Made by a program: the position numbers and the translations under genes. Below, one piece after another: positions 25,881-33,941 of a stretch of 64,000 bases of DNA. A model generated the notes under the pieces. It made no database searches and was not told the origin of the DNA. It saw only the letters and a list, made by a program, of their open reading frames with translations. The stretch comes from VYFG01 sp965213885 (GTDB lineage Bacteria > Pseudomonadota > Gammaproteobacteria > Arenicellales > Poriferihabitantaceae): positions 744,001-808,000 of the forward strand of contig OZ243919.1 in NCBI GenBank assembly GCA_965213885.1, in the 5' to 3' direction. The first letter of the stretch is position 1. Each line of letters starts with the position of its first letter.

Positions 25881-25903
25881 GGCGGAATTATAGAGAAAAA
25901 AAC

Positions 25904-25919
25904 TTGACCATATAGTCAA
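25904..25919. promoter_or_regulatory. RutR-type operator shared by guaD and uraD
   Basis: TTGACCATATAGTCAA, one mismatch from the RutR consensus TTGACCA-nn-TGGTCAA and the same core as the sites at 10913 and 17687. It lies between the divergent start codons and overlaps the -35 of the uraD promoter. Confidence 0.85.
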
Positions 25920-25932
25920 ATTTTCTCATAAT
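25904..25932 (+). promoter_or_regulatory. Predicted uraD-uraH promoter
   Basis: TTGACC (25904-25909) and CATAAT (25927-25932) with a 17-bp spacer; start of transcription near 25939, ATG at 25959. The -35 is part of the operator, so repressor and polymerase must compete. Confidence 0.65.
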
Positions 25933-25958
25933 CCGATGACTCCGACCGGATATCGCCG

Positions 25959-26483
25959 ATGGATATCGAAACCTTCAACGGCCTTGGACATGCCGAGGCG
26001 GCTGATGTCATGCAGCGTTGCTGCACCGCATCGCAATGGGTGGAGCGAATGGTGGGGAGCAGGCCGTATCCCGGCATTGCCGAAATGCTGACAAAGGCCA
26101 GGGAGCACTGGTCCGGGATGACTGAGGCGGACTGGCTCGAGGCCTTCGAAGGCCATCCCCGGATCGGGGATCCTGAGTCCCTGAAGGCGAAGTACCGGGC
26201 CACCCTGGTCACCGCAAGCGGGGAACAGTCCTCGGTCCGCCAGGCGGACGAGGCAACCCTCGCCGCACTGGCCGAGGGCAACCAGGCCTATTTCGAGCGC
26301 TTCGGTTTCATCTTCATTATTTTCGCAAGCGGCAAGAGCGCCCCGGAAATGCTGGCACACTTGCGTAGCCGTCTCGGCAACAGCCGCCAGGCGGAACTTG
26401 CCATCGCCGCCGGGGAGCAGTGGAAAATCACCCAGCGACGTCTCGACGAGTTGTTCGCTTTCACCCGCAGTCATGCTGCCTGA
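25959..26483 (+). CDS. uraD: 2-oxo-4-hydroxy-4-carboxy-5-ureidoimidazoline (OHCU) decarboxylase
   Basis: 174 aa. OHCU decarboxylase performs the last stereospecific step from urate to (S)-allantoin. Family hallmarks are FEGHPRIGDPESLKAKY (the catalytic histidine in HPRIGD), EQSSVRQADEATLAALAEGN, NQAYFERFGFIFIIFASGKS and RLGNSRQAELAIAAGEQWKI. It is full length. The gene is followed 18 bp later by uraH, so the two finish the chain started by PuuD. Their promoter carries the RutR-type operator. Confidence 0.96.
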   Translation: MDIETFNGLGHAEAADVMQRCCTASQWVERMVGSRPYPGIAEMLTKAREHWSGMTEADWLEAFEGHPRIGDPESLKAKYRATLVTASGEQSSVRQADEATLAALAEGNQAYFERFGFIFIIFASGKSAPEMLAHLRSRLGNSRQAELAIAAGEQWKITQRRLDELFAFTRSHAA

Positions 26484-26501
26484 ACTGGATTCCTGGACGC
26501 C

Positions 26502-26840
26502 ATGAGCCAGATCACCACGCATATACTCGACCTGTCCCTCGGGGCGCCCGCCCGGGGCGTGGCGGCGGTACTGTACCGGGGGACGGGAGCGGACAGGGCC
26601 GAACTCGGGCAGGGAGTCACCGACGCGGACGGACGAATCTCCCGGTGGCTCGGCGACGAGACATTGCCGGGTGGAACCTACAGTATCAACTTCGCTTCCG
26701 GCCGTTATTTTTCGGACCGGGGCGTGGACACGTTCTATCCCCACGTGGAGATTGTCTTTGGCGTAACGGAGGGCGGGGCGCATTACCATGTCCCCCTGCT
26801 CCTCAGTCCCTGGGGCTACTCCACGTACCGCGGAAGCTGA
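26502..26840 (+). CDS. uraH: 5-hydroxyisourate hydrolase (transthyretin-like)
   Basis: 112 aa. HIUase hydrolyses 5-hydroxyisourate, the product of PuuD, to OHCU. The N-terminal active-site histidine is in ITTHILDLSLGAPARGV, the arginine in the middle region, and the C-terminus ends in the diagnostic YRGS. There is no signal peptide. It follows uraD by 18 bp and is probably co-transcribed. Confidence 0.97.
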   Translation: MSQITTHILDLSLGAPARGVAAVLYRGTGADRAELGQGVTDADGRISRWLGDETLPGGTYSINFASGRYFSDRGVDTFYPHVEIVFGVTEGGAHYHVPLLLSPWGYSTYRGS

Positions 26841-27042
26841 AATGGCTGAAACGGCTGGCAATGCTGAAAGGGGACATGCTTCATCAGGGTTCTGAGCCAT
26901 GCAGGCAACAGCATGATTTCTCGGCGCTGTGTTCAGGGCGAGTCCCGGGGATTTTGCTAGAATCTCCACACTGATACTGCCAGACGAAAACCGAGAGAAT
27001 CCAATCCGAAAAACCGTTAACCGATCTTCAGAGATAATCATC

Positions 27043-28116
27043 ATGCAGAAAAGAACACTGATCAGGGCTCTTGCGGGAGCCGCACTGTCCGCCTCCCTGG
27101 CCATGGGTGCCGCCCAGGCCGAGGACGTCAAGGCGGGATTTGTCTACGTCGGCCCGGTAGGTGACCATGGCTGGACCTACCGTCACGACAAGGGCCGATT
27201 GCAAGTGGAAGAGGAACTCGGCGTCGAGACCTCATTCGTGGAAAGCGTTGCCGAGGGAGCGGATGCCGAACGCGTCATTCGCAAGCTCGCCACCAGCGGC
27301 CACAACATCATCTTCACGACTTCATTCGGCTACATGAATCCCACCTTGAAGGTGGCGAAGCAGTTTCCCGACGTGAAGTTCGAACATGCCACCGGGTACA
27401 AGCGCCACGACAATCTCAGCACCTACTCGGGCCGCTTCTATGAAGGCCGTACGGTCATCGGCGCCATTGCCGGCCACATGACCAAGACCGGCGTGATCGG
27501 ATACATCGCTTCATTTCCGATCCCGGAGGTCATCCGCGGCATCAATGCGTTCACCCTGGCGCTGCGCAAGGTGAATCCCGACGCGGTGGTGAAGGTGGTG
27601 TGGGTCAACACCTGGTATGACCCGGGCAAGGAAGGGGATGCCGCCAAGGCGCTGATCGACCAGGGTGCCGATATCATCACCCAGCACACCGATTCCCCGG
27701 CGCCGTTGCAGGTGGCGGAACAGCGCGGGGTCTATGCGTTCGGCCAGGCCTCCGACATGAAGGCCTTCGCCCCCAATGCCCAGTTGACCTCCATCGTGGA
27801 CGACTGGGGTCCATACTACGTAAGCCGGGTCAAGGCGTTGATGGACGGCGCTTGGGAGAGCATCGACACCTGGGACGGCATAGACCCCGGCATGGTGGTC
27901 ATGGCGCCCTACGGTGACGCAGTGCCGGAGAACGTGCGGGCGGTCGCGGACGAGATCATCGCGGGGATCAAGGACGGCAGCGTCAATCCCTTCCAGGGGC
28001 CCATCAAGAACCAGGCAGGTGAGCAGGTGATCGGCGAAGGCGAAGCGCTTGGCGATGACGTGCTGCTCGGCATGAACTACTATGTCGAGGGCGTGCAGGG
28101 CGAAATTCCGCAGTAA
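27043..28116 (+). CDS. BMP-family ABC transporter substrate-binding protein
   Basis: 357 aa with a clear Sec signal, MQKRTLIRALAGAALSASLA up to about AAQAEDVK, so the mature protein is periplasmic rather than a lipoprotein (no lipobox cysteine). The PBP1-type BMP domain has VGPVGDHGWTYRHDKGRLQV, TSFGYMNPTLKVAKQFPDVK and DIITQHTDSPAPLQVAEQRG. It is the likely partner of the two permeases and ATPase encoded at 7346-10894 in the other operon. It lies 202 bp after uraH; TAGAAT at 26958-26963 could be its own -10, without a good -35. A strong terminator follows. Confidence 0.92.
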   Translation: MQKRTLIRALAGAALSASLAMGAAQAEDVKAGFVYVGPVGDHGWTYRHDKGRLQVEEELGVETSFVESVAEGADAERVIRKLATSGHNIIFTTSFGYMNPTLKVAKQFPDVKFEHATGYKRHDNLSTYSGRFYEGRTVIGAIAGHMTKTGVIGYIASFPIPEVIRGINAFTLALRKVNPDAVVKVVWVNTWYDPGKEGDAAKALIDQGADIITQHTDSPAPLQVAEQRGVYAFGQASDMKAFAPNAQLTSIVDDWGPYYVSRVKALMDGAWESIDTWDGIDPGMVVMAPYGDAVPENVRAVADEIIAGIKDGSVNPFQGPIKNQAGEQVIGEGEALGDDVLLGMNYYVEGVQGEIPQ

Positions 28117-28137
28117 CCTTCCGGACCTGTACCGGTA

Positions 28138-28166
28138 AAGAAAAAAGCCTCCCCGGAGGCTTTTTT
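28138..28166 (+). terminator. Rho-independent terminator after the BMP gene
   Basis: AAAAAAGCCTCC-CC-GGAGGCTTTTTT (28141-28166): a GC stem of six pairs flanked by A and T runs, so it works in both directions and would also stop the minus-strand genes arriving from 28206. Confidence 0.92.
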
Positions 28167-28205
28167 CACTGATGGCCCCGCGGCCTGACGGTTCGCCCGG
28201 TGGAT

Positions 28206-28627
28206 TCAGCCCTGATTGCTGCCGTCCCAGGGCTGCTCAGCAGTTGCCCGGGCCTGGCTGATGGCTGCCAGGAACCCGTCCCAGTCCTCCGGGGATACCA
28301 GCACACGCCGGCCCCCTCGACTGGTGATGCACAGGCGGTCGAATGACAGTTCGGGCCCGGACCGCAGGCTGCGGGTGGGGTGAACCGATTCGATCTCTTC
28401 GAGCCGGATCCACCAGGAAAACGGCCCGCAGCGGATATCGAGCCGGTCGAGCGAAGCACCCAGAACGGAAGCCCGACGCCCGTCAGGATGATGACCAGGG
28501 CGAACCACTTGCCACCGCCCGGCATCACCAGCGCCCGGTAGGCGGTAATCAAGCTGATCACGGTGAGCGTGATCAGGGCCCTGACCAGCCAGTTGTCCAC
28601 CCTGGACCCGAAGCGCTGCTCCGCCAT
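28206..28627 (-). pseudogene. PH-domain membrane protein, interrupted by a frameshift
   Basis: The ATG at 28627 opens MAEQRFGSRVDNWLVRALIT, two hydrophobic segments (ALITLTVISLITAYRAL and WFALVIILTGVGLPFWVL). Near 28455 the family-like sequence moves to another frame and continues as LDRLDIRCGPFSWWIRLEEI and LVSPEDWDGFLAAI to a stop at 28206. Together this is a typical bacterial PH (YdbT/DUF304-like) protein of about 140 aa; the loss of one base explains the break. It may be a real pseudogene or a sequencing error. Function of such proteins is unknown. Confidence 0.7.
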
Positions 28628-28650
28628 CACCCGGGACCATCCGGCTCTGT

Positions 28651-29517
28651 TCAGACGAGTTCCGCCTCGGCCCGGACCGCCAGTGCGCCGTCGGGGTCGG
28701 CGACCCACAGCCGGCAGACGTCTTCCTCTCTCACCAGGTGCATGGTGAACGGACGGCCCGCGAACAGCGGGCCCATGGCCCGGAATCGGAAATGCCTGAT
28801 TTTTTCCTGTCCGACTTCATCCACCAGCAGGTCCAGCAGCAGGGTGGCCGTCAGCGGGCCGTGGACGACCAGGCCCGGATAGCCCTCGACATCGCGGCAG
28901 TAGTCGATGTCGTAATGGATGCGATGGCCGTTGAAGGTCAGGGCTGAATACCGGAAGAGCAGCAGGGGCGACGGGTCAATTTCGCGCCGGACACCGGACC
29001 TGGTATCTGCCTGCGGCGGAGGGGGAGATTCTAACCCGGGCTTTGGATCCTCCCGGTATACGATGTCGTGTTCCTCGTCGAGCAGGACCTTGTCTCCACG
29101 GCGGTAGATATGGGAGACAGTGACGAAACAAAGCGGGCCCGACCGGCCGCTTTTCTCCCGGATGCCGCGGATCACGGATTCCCGGGAGATGGTATCGCCC
29201 AGCCGGAGCGGTTGATGAAAATTCAGCCTCGAACCTGCCCACATGCGTCGCGGCAGGGAAACCGGGGGAAGGAATCCACCGCGCACGGCATGGCCGTCGC
29301 GACCGGTTTCCGAAAGCCTGGCACCATCGATGAAATACAACCAGTGCCAGGCGGGCGGCAGCGGGTCTCCCTCACCCAGTGTGGGCTCCCGGTCCATGGT
29401 CTGCTGCATGAAGCGTGCCGGCTTCGGTTCGATCCGTTCCTCCGTGATCCGGCGGCGGCCGATCCACCGTGACAGGCCTCCGGCAGGTTCTTCGCGGTTG
29501 ATGACGGATTCAGTCAT
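28651..29517 (-). CDS. MaoC/HTD2-type hydratase, mesaconyl-C4-CoA hydratase-like
   Basis: 288 aa with two hot-dog domains. The N-terminal FAS1-like half has PAWHWLYFIDGARLSETGRD and GGFLPPVSLPRRMWAGSRLN; the C-terminal half has LLFRYSALTFNGHRIHYDID with the hydratase catalytic residues, and GLVVHGPLTATLLLDLL. This layout is shared by mesaconyl-C4-CoA hydratases and fungal HTD2-like proteins, which hydrate enoyl-CoA esters. It overlaps the adjacent CoA-transferase gene by 8 bp, so they form an operon with the SDR upstream. Confidence 0.85.
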   Translation of the reverse strand: MTESVINREEPAGGLSRWIGRRRITEERIEPKPARFMQQTMDREPTLGEGDPLPPAWHWLYFIDGARLSETGRDGHAVRGGFLPPVSLPRRMWAGSRLNFHQPLRLGDTISRESVIRGIREKSGRSGPLCFVTVSHIYRRGDKVLLDEEHDIVYREDPKPGLESPPPPQADTRSGVRREIDPSPLLLFRYSALTFNGHRIHYDIDYCRDVEGYPGLVVHGPLTATLLLDLLVDEVGQEKIRHFRFRAMGPLFAGRPFTMHLVREEDVCRLWVADPDGALAVRAEAELV

Positions 29518-30628
29518 GTCGGAACTCCTCGCGTATGGAACGGGTGTGTTCGCCTGCAGCAGGCACCCGGGCGGCGGCTGCTGCTCCCACCGGTCTGGTC
29601 GGAAACAGGATTTCGTCGCCGCCGGAACTGGTTCCCCGGCGGCGTGTCAGGGCGGGGTGGCCCGAGAAATCAGCCACCGAATTGACCGCGCCGTAGGCGA
29701 TCTCCGCGATCTCCAGTCGATTCACGAGGTCCTCCCGGGAGAGGGACCGGGTCACCGAAAAGATGCGTTGATCCAGTGTAGCGCGGTTGGCAACCCGCCG
29801 GTCGTTGTCGCGGAAGGCCTCGTCGCCGGCCATCTTCGGCATCCGGAGGACGTGTTCGCAGAACCGCGTCCATTCCCGCCCGTTCTGGATGGAGATGATC
29901 ACCAGCTCACCGTCGCTGGACGGGTAGGCGCCGTAAGGGGCGATGGTGGGGTGATTGAGTCCCGTCCGCCCGGGCGCCCTGCCGGCATAGTCGTGATGCA
30001 GCAGGGGCACCGTCATCCAGTCCGCGGCGACACCGAACAGCGATACCTCCACTGCCGATCCCCTGCCGGTCCGCTCCCGTTCAAGCAGTGCTTCCAGGAT
30101 GCCCGCGTGGGCGGTCATGCCGGCACCGATATCACAGATGGATACGCCGATACGGCCGAGTTCGTTTTTTCCGCCGGAGATGCTGATCAGACCGGATTCA
30201 CCCTGCACCAGCAGGTCATAGGCCTTCAGGTCCCGGCCTCCCGGATCGTTGCCGTAACCGGATATGTCGCAGGTGATCAGGCGCGGATACCGCTCACGAA
30301 GGGTTGCCAGGTCGAAACCCGACCGGGCGAGTGCCCCCGGCGCGAGATTCTGAATCAGGACATCCGCACGTCCGATGATTCTCCCCAGCAGTTCCGCATC
30401 CGGCGGGTTCTTGAAATCCAGCTCCAGGGACTCCTTGCCCTGGTTCAGCCAGAAAAAATAGGAACTGTCCCCGCCAGCCACGCCGTCGTAGGCCCGGGCG
30501 AAATCCCCGCCAGGGCGCTCCACCTTGATGACCCGGGCACCGGCTTCCCGGAGCCTCGCGCTGCACAACGGTGCGGCGACGGCCTGCTCCACCGAGACCA
30601 CCAGGAGGCTTTTGAGCGCGTCGCCCAT
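29510..30628 (-). CDS. Class III (CaiB/BaiF) CoA-transferase
   Basis: 372 aa. Family III transferases move CoA between carboxylic acids. Visible blocks: VVSVEQAVAAPLCSARLREA, GARVIKVERPGGDFAR, SYFFWLNQGKESLELDFKNP, the catalytic aspartate in AYDLLVQGESG (the usual D of the YDxxxQ motif), and GRGSAVEVSLFGVAADWM. The fused arrangement with a mesaconyl-type hydratase and an SDR suggests degradation of a C4-C5 dicarboxylate or branched CoA ester. Acceptor and donor cannot be read from sequence. Confidence 0.88.
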   Translation of the reverse strand: MGDALKSLLVVSVEQAVAAPLCSARLREAGARVIKVERPGGDFARAYDGVAGGDSSYFFWLNQGKESLELDFKNPPDAELLGRIIGRADVLIQNLAPGALARSGFDLATLRERYPRLITCDISGYGNDPGGRDLKAYDLLVQGESGLISISGGKNELGRIGVSICDIGAGMTAHAGILEALLERERTGRGSAVEVSLFGVAADWMTVPLLHHDYAGRAPGRTGLNHPTIAPYGAYPSSDGELVIISIQNGREWTRFCEHVLRMPKMAGDEAFRDNDRRVANRATLDQRIFSVTRSLSREDLVNRLEIAEIAYGAVNSVADFSGHPALTRRRGTSSGGDEILFPTRPVGAAAAARVPAAGEHTRSIREEFRHD

Positions 30629-30643
30629 CTTCCGCCCGGTTCC

Positions 30644-31423
30644 TTATTCGCTGACCGGAACCACGTAGTTCAGGCCAAGCCGGCCCCCGTCCGGATACAC
30701 GGTCTGACCGGTCACGTAGCTGGAATAGGAGCTGGCAAGAAACACCGCCACTCTGGCCACTTCGTCAGGCTCCCCTGCCCGCAACATGGGAGTGCGCGAC
30801 ATGACCTCGGCTCTTTTCCGGGGGTTGTCCGCGATGGTCCGGAACAGCTCGGTATTGATGGAGCCCGGCCCGATCCCGTTGACCCGGATCTTTTCCGGAG
30901 CCAGGCGGACAGCCAGTACCTTGGTCCACTGGTTCACGCCGCCCTTGGCGATGACGTAGGGTGCAATTGCGGGGATCGTCAGGATTGCGTTGACCGAGGA
31001 CATGTTGATGATCGTGCCGCGTGAATCCTCCGGATCGGGTTCCTGGTCCACCATCAGCCTGGCCGCAGCCTGTCCGGTCAGGAAAACGCCCTTGAGATTG
31101 ATGTCGATGACACGGTCGAAGTCCGCTTCCTCCAGTTCAAGGATGTCCGCCGCATGCACGATGCCGGCATTGGCGATGACCGTGTCCACGCGCCCATAAC
31201 GGTCCCGGGCGTATTCGAACAGGGCCTCGACTTCCGGCTTGCAGCGGACATCACAGTGGCGGTAGACGGCATTTTCACCAAGAGAGGCCGCGGCGGCCTC
31301 TCCCGCCTCGTCGTCGATATCGGAGAGCACGACGCATGCACCCTCCTCGACGAATCTCCTGGCGCAGGCGAGGCCGATTCCCCGGGCGGCGCCCGTGATG
31401 ACGGCGTGCTTGTTGTTCAGCAT
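30644..31423 (-). CDS. SDR-family oxidoreductase
   Basis: 259 aa classical short-chain dehydrogenase. Cofactor loop HAVITGAARGIGLACARRFV, an aspartate at SDIDDE after strand 2 that favours NAD over NADP, NAG at 85-87, Ser142/143 and Tyr156-x3-Lys160 (PYVIAKGG). It is 15 bp upstream of the CoA-transferase gene and probably starts that operon. Its substrate is most likely a hydroxyacyl compound made by the neighbouring hydratase; this is inference. Confidence 0.9.
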   Translation of the reverse strand: MLNNKHAVITGAARGIGLACARRFVEEGACVVLSDIDDEAGEAAAASLGENAVYRHCDVRCKPEVEALFEYARDRYGRVDTVIANAGIVHAADILELEEADFDRVIDINLKGVFLTGQAAARLMVDQEPDPEDSRGTIINMSSVNAILTIPAIAPYVIAKGGVNQWTKVLAVRLAPEKIRVNGIGPGSINTELFRTIADNPRKRAEVMSRTPMLRAGEPDEVARVAVFLASSYSSYVTGQTVYPDGGRLGLNYVVPVSE

Positions 31424-31550
31424 GATCGGACTGGTTTTCGCAGGGCTAGGGGTGATTCAGCATGTCCCGAAGGATACCGCGAAATTCGGCGTGGTCACCA
31501 TCACGGGAAACGATCGGTGAAACTGTCCGCCTTCACCGCCAGGTGCCCTG

Positions 31551-31877
31551 TTAGAGCTGCAGGACGTCGGTACCGATCGGGCAGGTGATGCCGAGCTGGC
31601 TGGCGAACATGGCAGCAAACCGGTTCCAGACCGGAATCTGGCTCTGGATGCGGCAACCCATGCCCATCATGGCGTCAAAGCAGCCATTGGTCTGTTGCGC
31701 GAGACCGGCATATTCCAGCATGTGCTCCTGCCCCGGCACTTCCTCCTGTGCATGAGTCACGGGCTCGGGGGGGGTGAATGCGATGGATGACTGTTCAGGG
31801 TCGACGTTCGCCGATTCGAACACGGATGGAGACAGCGACAGGGCCATTGCTGCCATGATGTAGATCAGGGATTTCAT
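31551..31877 (-). CDS. Small exported protein of unknown function
   Basis: 108 aa. MKSLIYIMAAMALSLSPSVF is a short Sec signal, with cleavage likely before about residue 23. The mature part has three spaced cysteines (CFDAMMGMGCRIQ and ITCPIGTDVLQL) that could form disulfides in the periplasm. No family recognised. It stands alone between the SDR operon and the TPP enzyme. Confidence 0.6.
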   Translation of the reverse strand: MKSLIYIMAAMALSLSPSVFESANVDPEQSSIAFTPPEPVTHAQEEVPGQEHMLEYAGLAQQTNGCFDAMMGMGCRIQSQIPVWNRFAAMFASQLGITCPIGTDVLQL

Positions 31878-32058
31878 TGTTGTAGTCGTTCCTGAATATT
31901 GGTGTTTTGTCGCGCCGCCGGATCCGGTGTTTGATTGTGCCCACCATCCCGTATGGCGATCGGCCACGGCAGAAACCACGCTGCATTGTAGCAAATCTCC
32001 GGGGACCGATCGTGCCGGGTTGACCGTCAGGGGCGTGGCGGGACGCCTGTTCCGGGCC

Positions 32059-33681
32059 TTATTCCACCCGGATTTCTATGATGGAGGGAACCGTGGCCTC
32101 CAGCGCGGCGAGAAAAGCCGGCATGAATTCCTCGGTCCGGTGCACGACATATCCACGGCCCCCGTAGGCCTCGGCCAGTTGGGCGAAATCCGGGTTCGTG
32201 AGGTCCGAGCCGACGACACGTCCGGGATAGTGCCGTTCCTGGTGGTTGCGGATGGTGCCGAGGCGGTTGTTGTTGATGACCAGGAACACCACGGGCAACC
32301 CGTATTTCACCGCGGTCGCGAACTCCTGGCCGTTCATGAGAAAACAGCCGTCGCCATTGAAGGACACGACCGGAACTTCCGGCCTGAACAGCTTCGCCGC
32401 CACCGCGGCGGGAACGCTGTACCCCATGGTGCCATTGGTGGAACCCAGCTGTGTGCCCGACTGCCTGTACTGGTAGAAACGCTGACCCCAGGAGGTGTAG
32501 CTGCCGGCGCCCACGGTGATCACGGCTTCTGCCGGCAGGGTTTTGCGGATCTGGGCACAGATCGTATCCATGCGCACCGCCTGACCCTCGCTCACCGGTT
32601 CATCCACCCATCGCTGGTAACGCTCGTGCAGCGACTTGATCATCATGCGACGGCCGGCATCGCGTACGGAAACATGCTGCATGGCAGACAGGAAGGCCAG
32701 GCTGGTGCTGGTAACGGCGAGTTCGGCATGAAACACCGCGTTCATTACCTCGGCGCCCGGGTGAACATGCACCAGCCGCTGGCCGGTGAAACCGGTCGGC
32801 GGGTGAATGATTTCATAGCCCTGGGTGGTCATTTCGCCGAGTCTTGGACCAACGACCAGCACCAGGTCGGCGGTAGGAAGGTACTGCTGCAGGACCGGCG
32901 ACACCATGAGTCCCAGTTCGCCGATGTAGTTGGTATGGGTATTGTCGAAGGCGTCCTGACGCCGGAATGCGGTGGCCACGGGAATCTGGTGCCGGTCCGC
33001 GACCCGGGTCAACAGTGCCTGCGTATCCTGGTTCCAACTGCTGTCCCCGCAGATGATCAGTGGTCGTTCCGATTTACCCAGAAGGTCGACAACCCGGTCG
33101 ATCGCGGCGGGTGAGGGCGCCGCGGAGAACCGGGACTGGGCATGGGGGTTCGACAGGGGAATGTCGGGAACATCCACCTCGTCCCGGAGCATGTCCTCGT
33201 ACAGTACCACGATCACCGGGCCCGGCCGGCCGCCCGTGGCACATTGCCACGCATGGTTCAATTGCTCCGGGATCCGGCGGGCGTCGTCGATGCTGATGAC
33301 CTGCTTGGCGATCCCGTCGAATGCCCGGTGATAGTCCAGTTCCTGGAAAGCCTCCCGGCCCCGGAAGCCTCGGGGGACCTGACCGACAAAACAGATCACG
33401 GGTGTGGAATCCTGGTATGCCGTGTGTATGCCCACCATGGCATTGGTTGCTCCGGGCCCCCGGGAGACGAAACAGACGCCGGGTTGGCCGGTCAGTTTGC
33501 CCCAGGCTTCGGCCATATAGGCGGCGCCGCCCTCCTGTCTGCAGGTGATCAGGCGAAAGTTGCCGTGGTGCTCGTACATGGCATCCAGTGCGGCGAGAAA
33601 GCTTTCCCCCGCTACGCAGAACGCGGTGTTCGCGCCCAGACCGAGCAAGCCGTCGATGAGAATCCTGCCACCGCTGCGCAT
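32059..33681 (-). CDS. Thiamine-pyrophosphate enzyme, acetolactate-synthase-like large subunit
   Basis: 540 aa. The N-terminal TPP-PYR domain keeps the catalytic glutamate in TCRQEGGAAYMAEAWGKLTG, so it is not glyoxylate carboligase, which has a valine there. SRGPGATNAMVGIHTAYQDS and GQVPRGFRGREAFQELD follow. The C-terminal TPP-PP domain has the GDGCFLMNGQEFATAVKYGL...NNNRLG signature (GDG-x-NN) that binds Mg-TPP. The enzyme probably decarboxylates a 2-oxo acid and transfers or releases the aldehyde. No regulatory subunit gene is adjacent, which argues against branched-chain biosynthesis. Confidence 0.88.
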   Translation of the reverse strand: MRSGGRILIDGLLGLGANTAFCVAGESFLAALDAMYEHHGNFRLITCRQEGGAAYMAEAWGKLTGQPGVCFVSRGPGATNAMVGIHTAYQDSTPVICFVGQVPRGFRGREAFQELDYHRAFDGIAKQVISIDDARRIPEQLNHAWQCATGGRPGPVIVVLYEDMLRDEVDVPDIPLSNPHAQSRFSAAPSPAAIDRVVDLLGKSERPLIICGDSSWNQDTQALLTRVADRHQIPVATAFRRQDAFDNTHTNYIGELGLMVSPVLQQYLPTADLVLVVGPRLGEMTTQGYEIIHPPTGFTGQRLVHVHPGAEVMNAVFHAELAVTSTSLAFLSAMQHVSVRDAGRRMMIKSLHERYQRWVDEPVSEGQAVRMDTICAQIRKTLPAEAVITVGAGSYTSWGQRFYQYRQSGTQLGSTNGTMGYSVPAAVAAKLFRPEVPVVSFNGDGCFLMNGQEFATAVKYGLPVVFLVINNNRLGTIRNHQERHYPGRVVGSDLTNPDFAQLAEAYGGRGYVVHRTEEFMPAFLAALEATVPSIIEIRVE

Positions 33682-33941
33682 GTTGAATCCCGACGTTCAG
33701 TATGGAACTGATTATACGCATGTGCCGTCCCTGCAGATACGAACGCTCCCTGGTCCCGTCCGCCGGCCCTGCATTGGCCGGGCGGTTACGGAAATCACGC
33801 CCCATCCGGCAACCGGGGCGTTCCGGTTCCGTCCATTGCCGGGATGGCCGGAAGAAAACAGGATCCGCAAGTCTCCGGATTGACTTTGTCCGCTGCCGGG
33901 CTGCATGCTCCACCAGTCCGTCATACCGACCGCCTGTCACC

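Noticed and set aside
29243..31024. 593-codon plus-strand open frame opposite the hydratase and CoA-transferase genes
   Set aside because: It is antisense to genes with clear family motifs, and its translation is low in hydrophobic pattern and lacks any known domain. Such long frames are common opposite high-GC genes.
32059..33681. Glyoxylate carboligase, which would complete the ureide pathway
   Set aside because: The protein keeps the catalytic Glu (RQEGG) of normal TPP enzymes where Gcl has Val, and it is shorter than Gcl.
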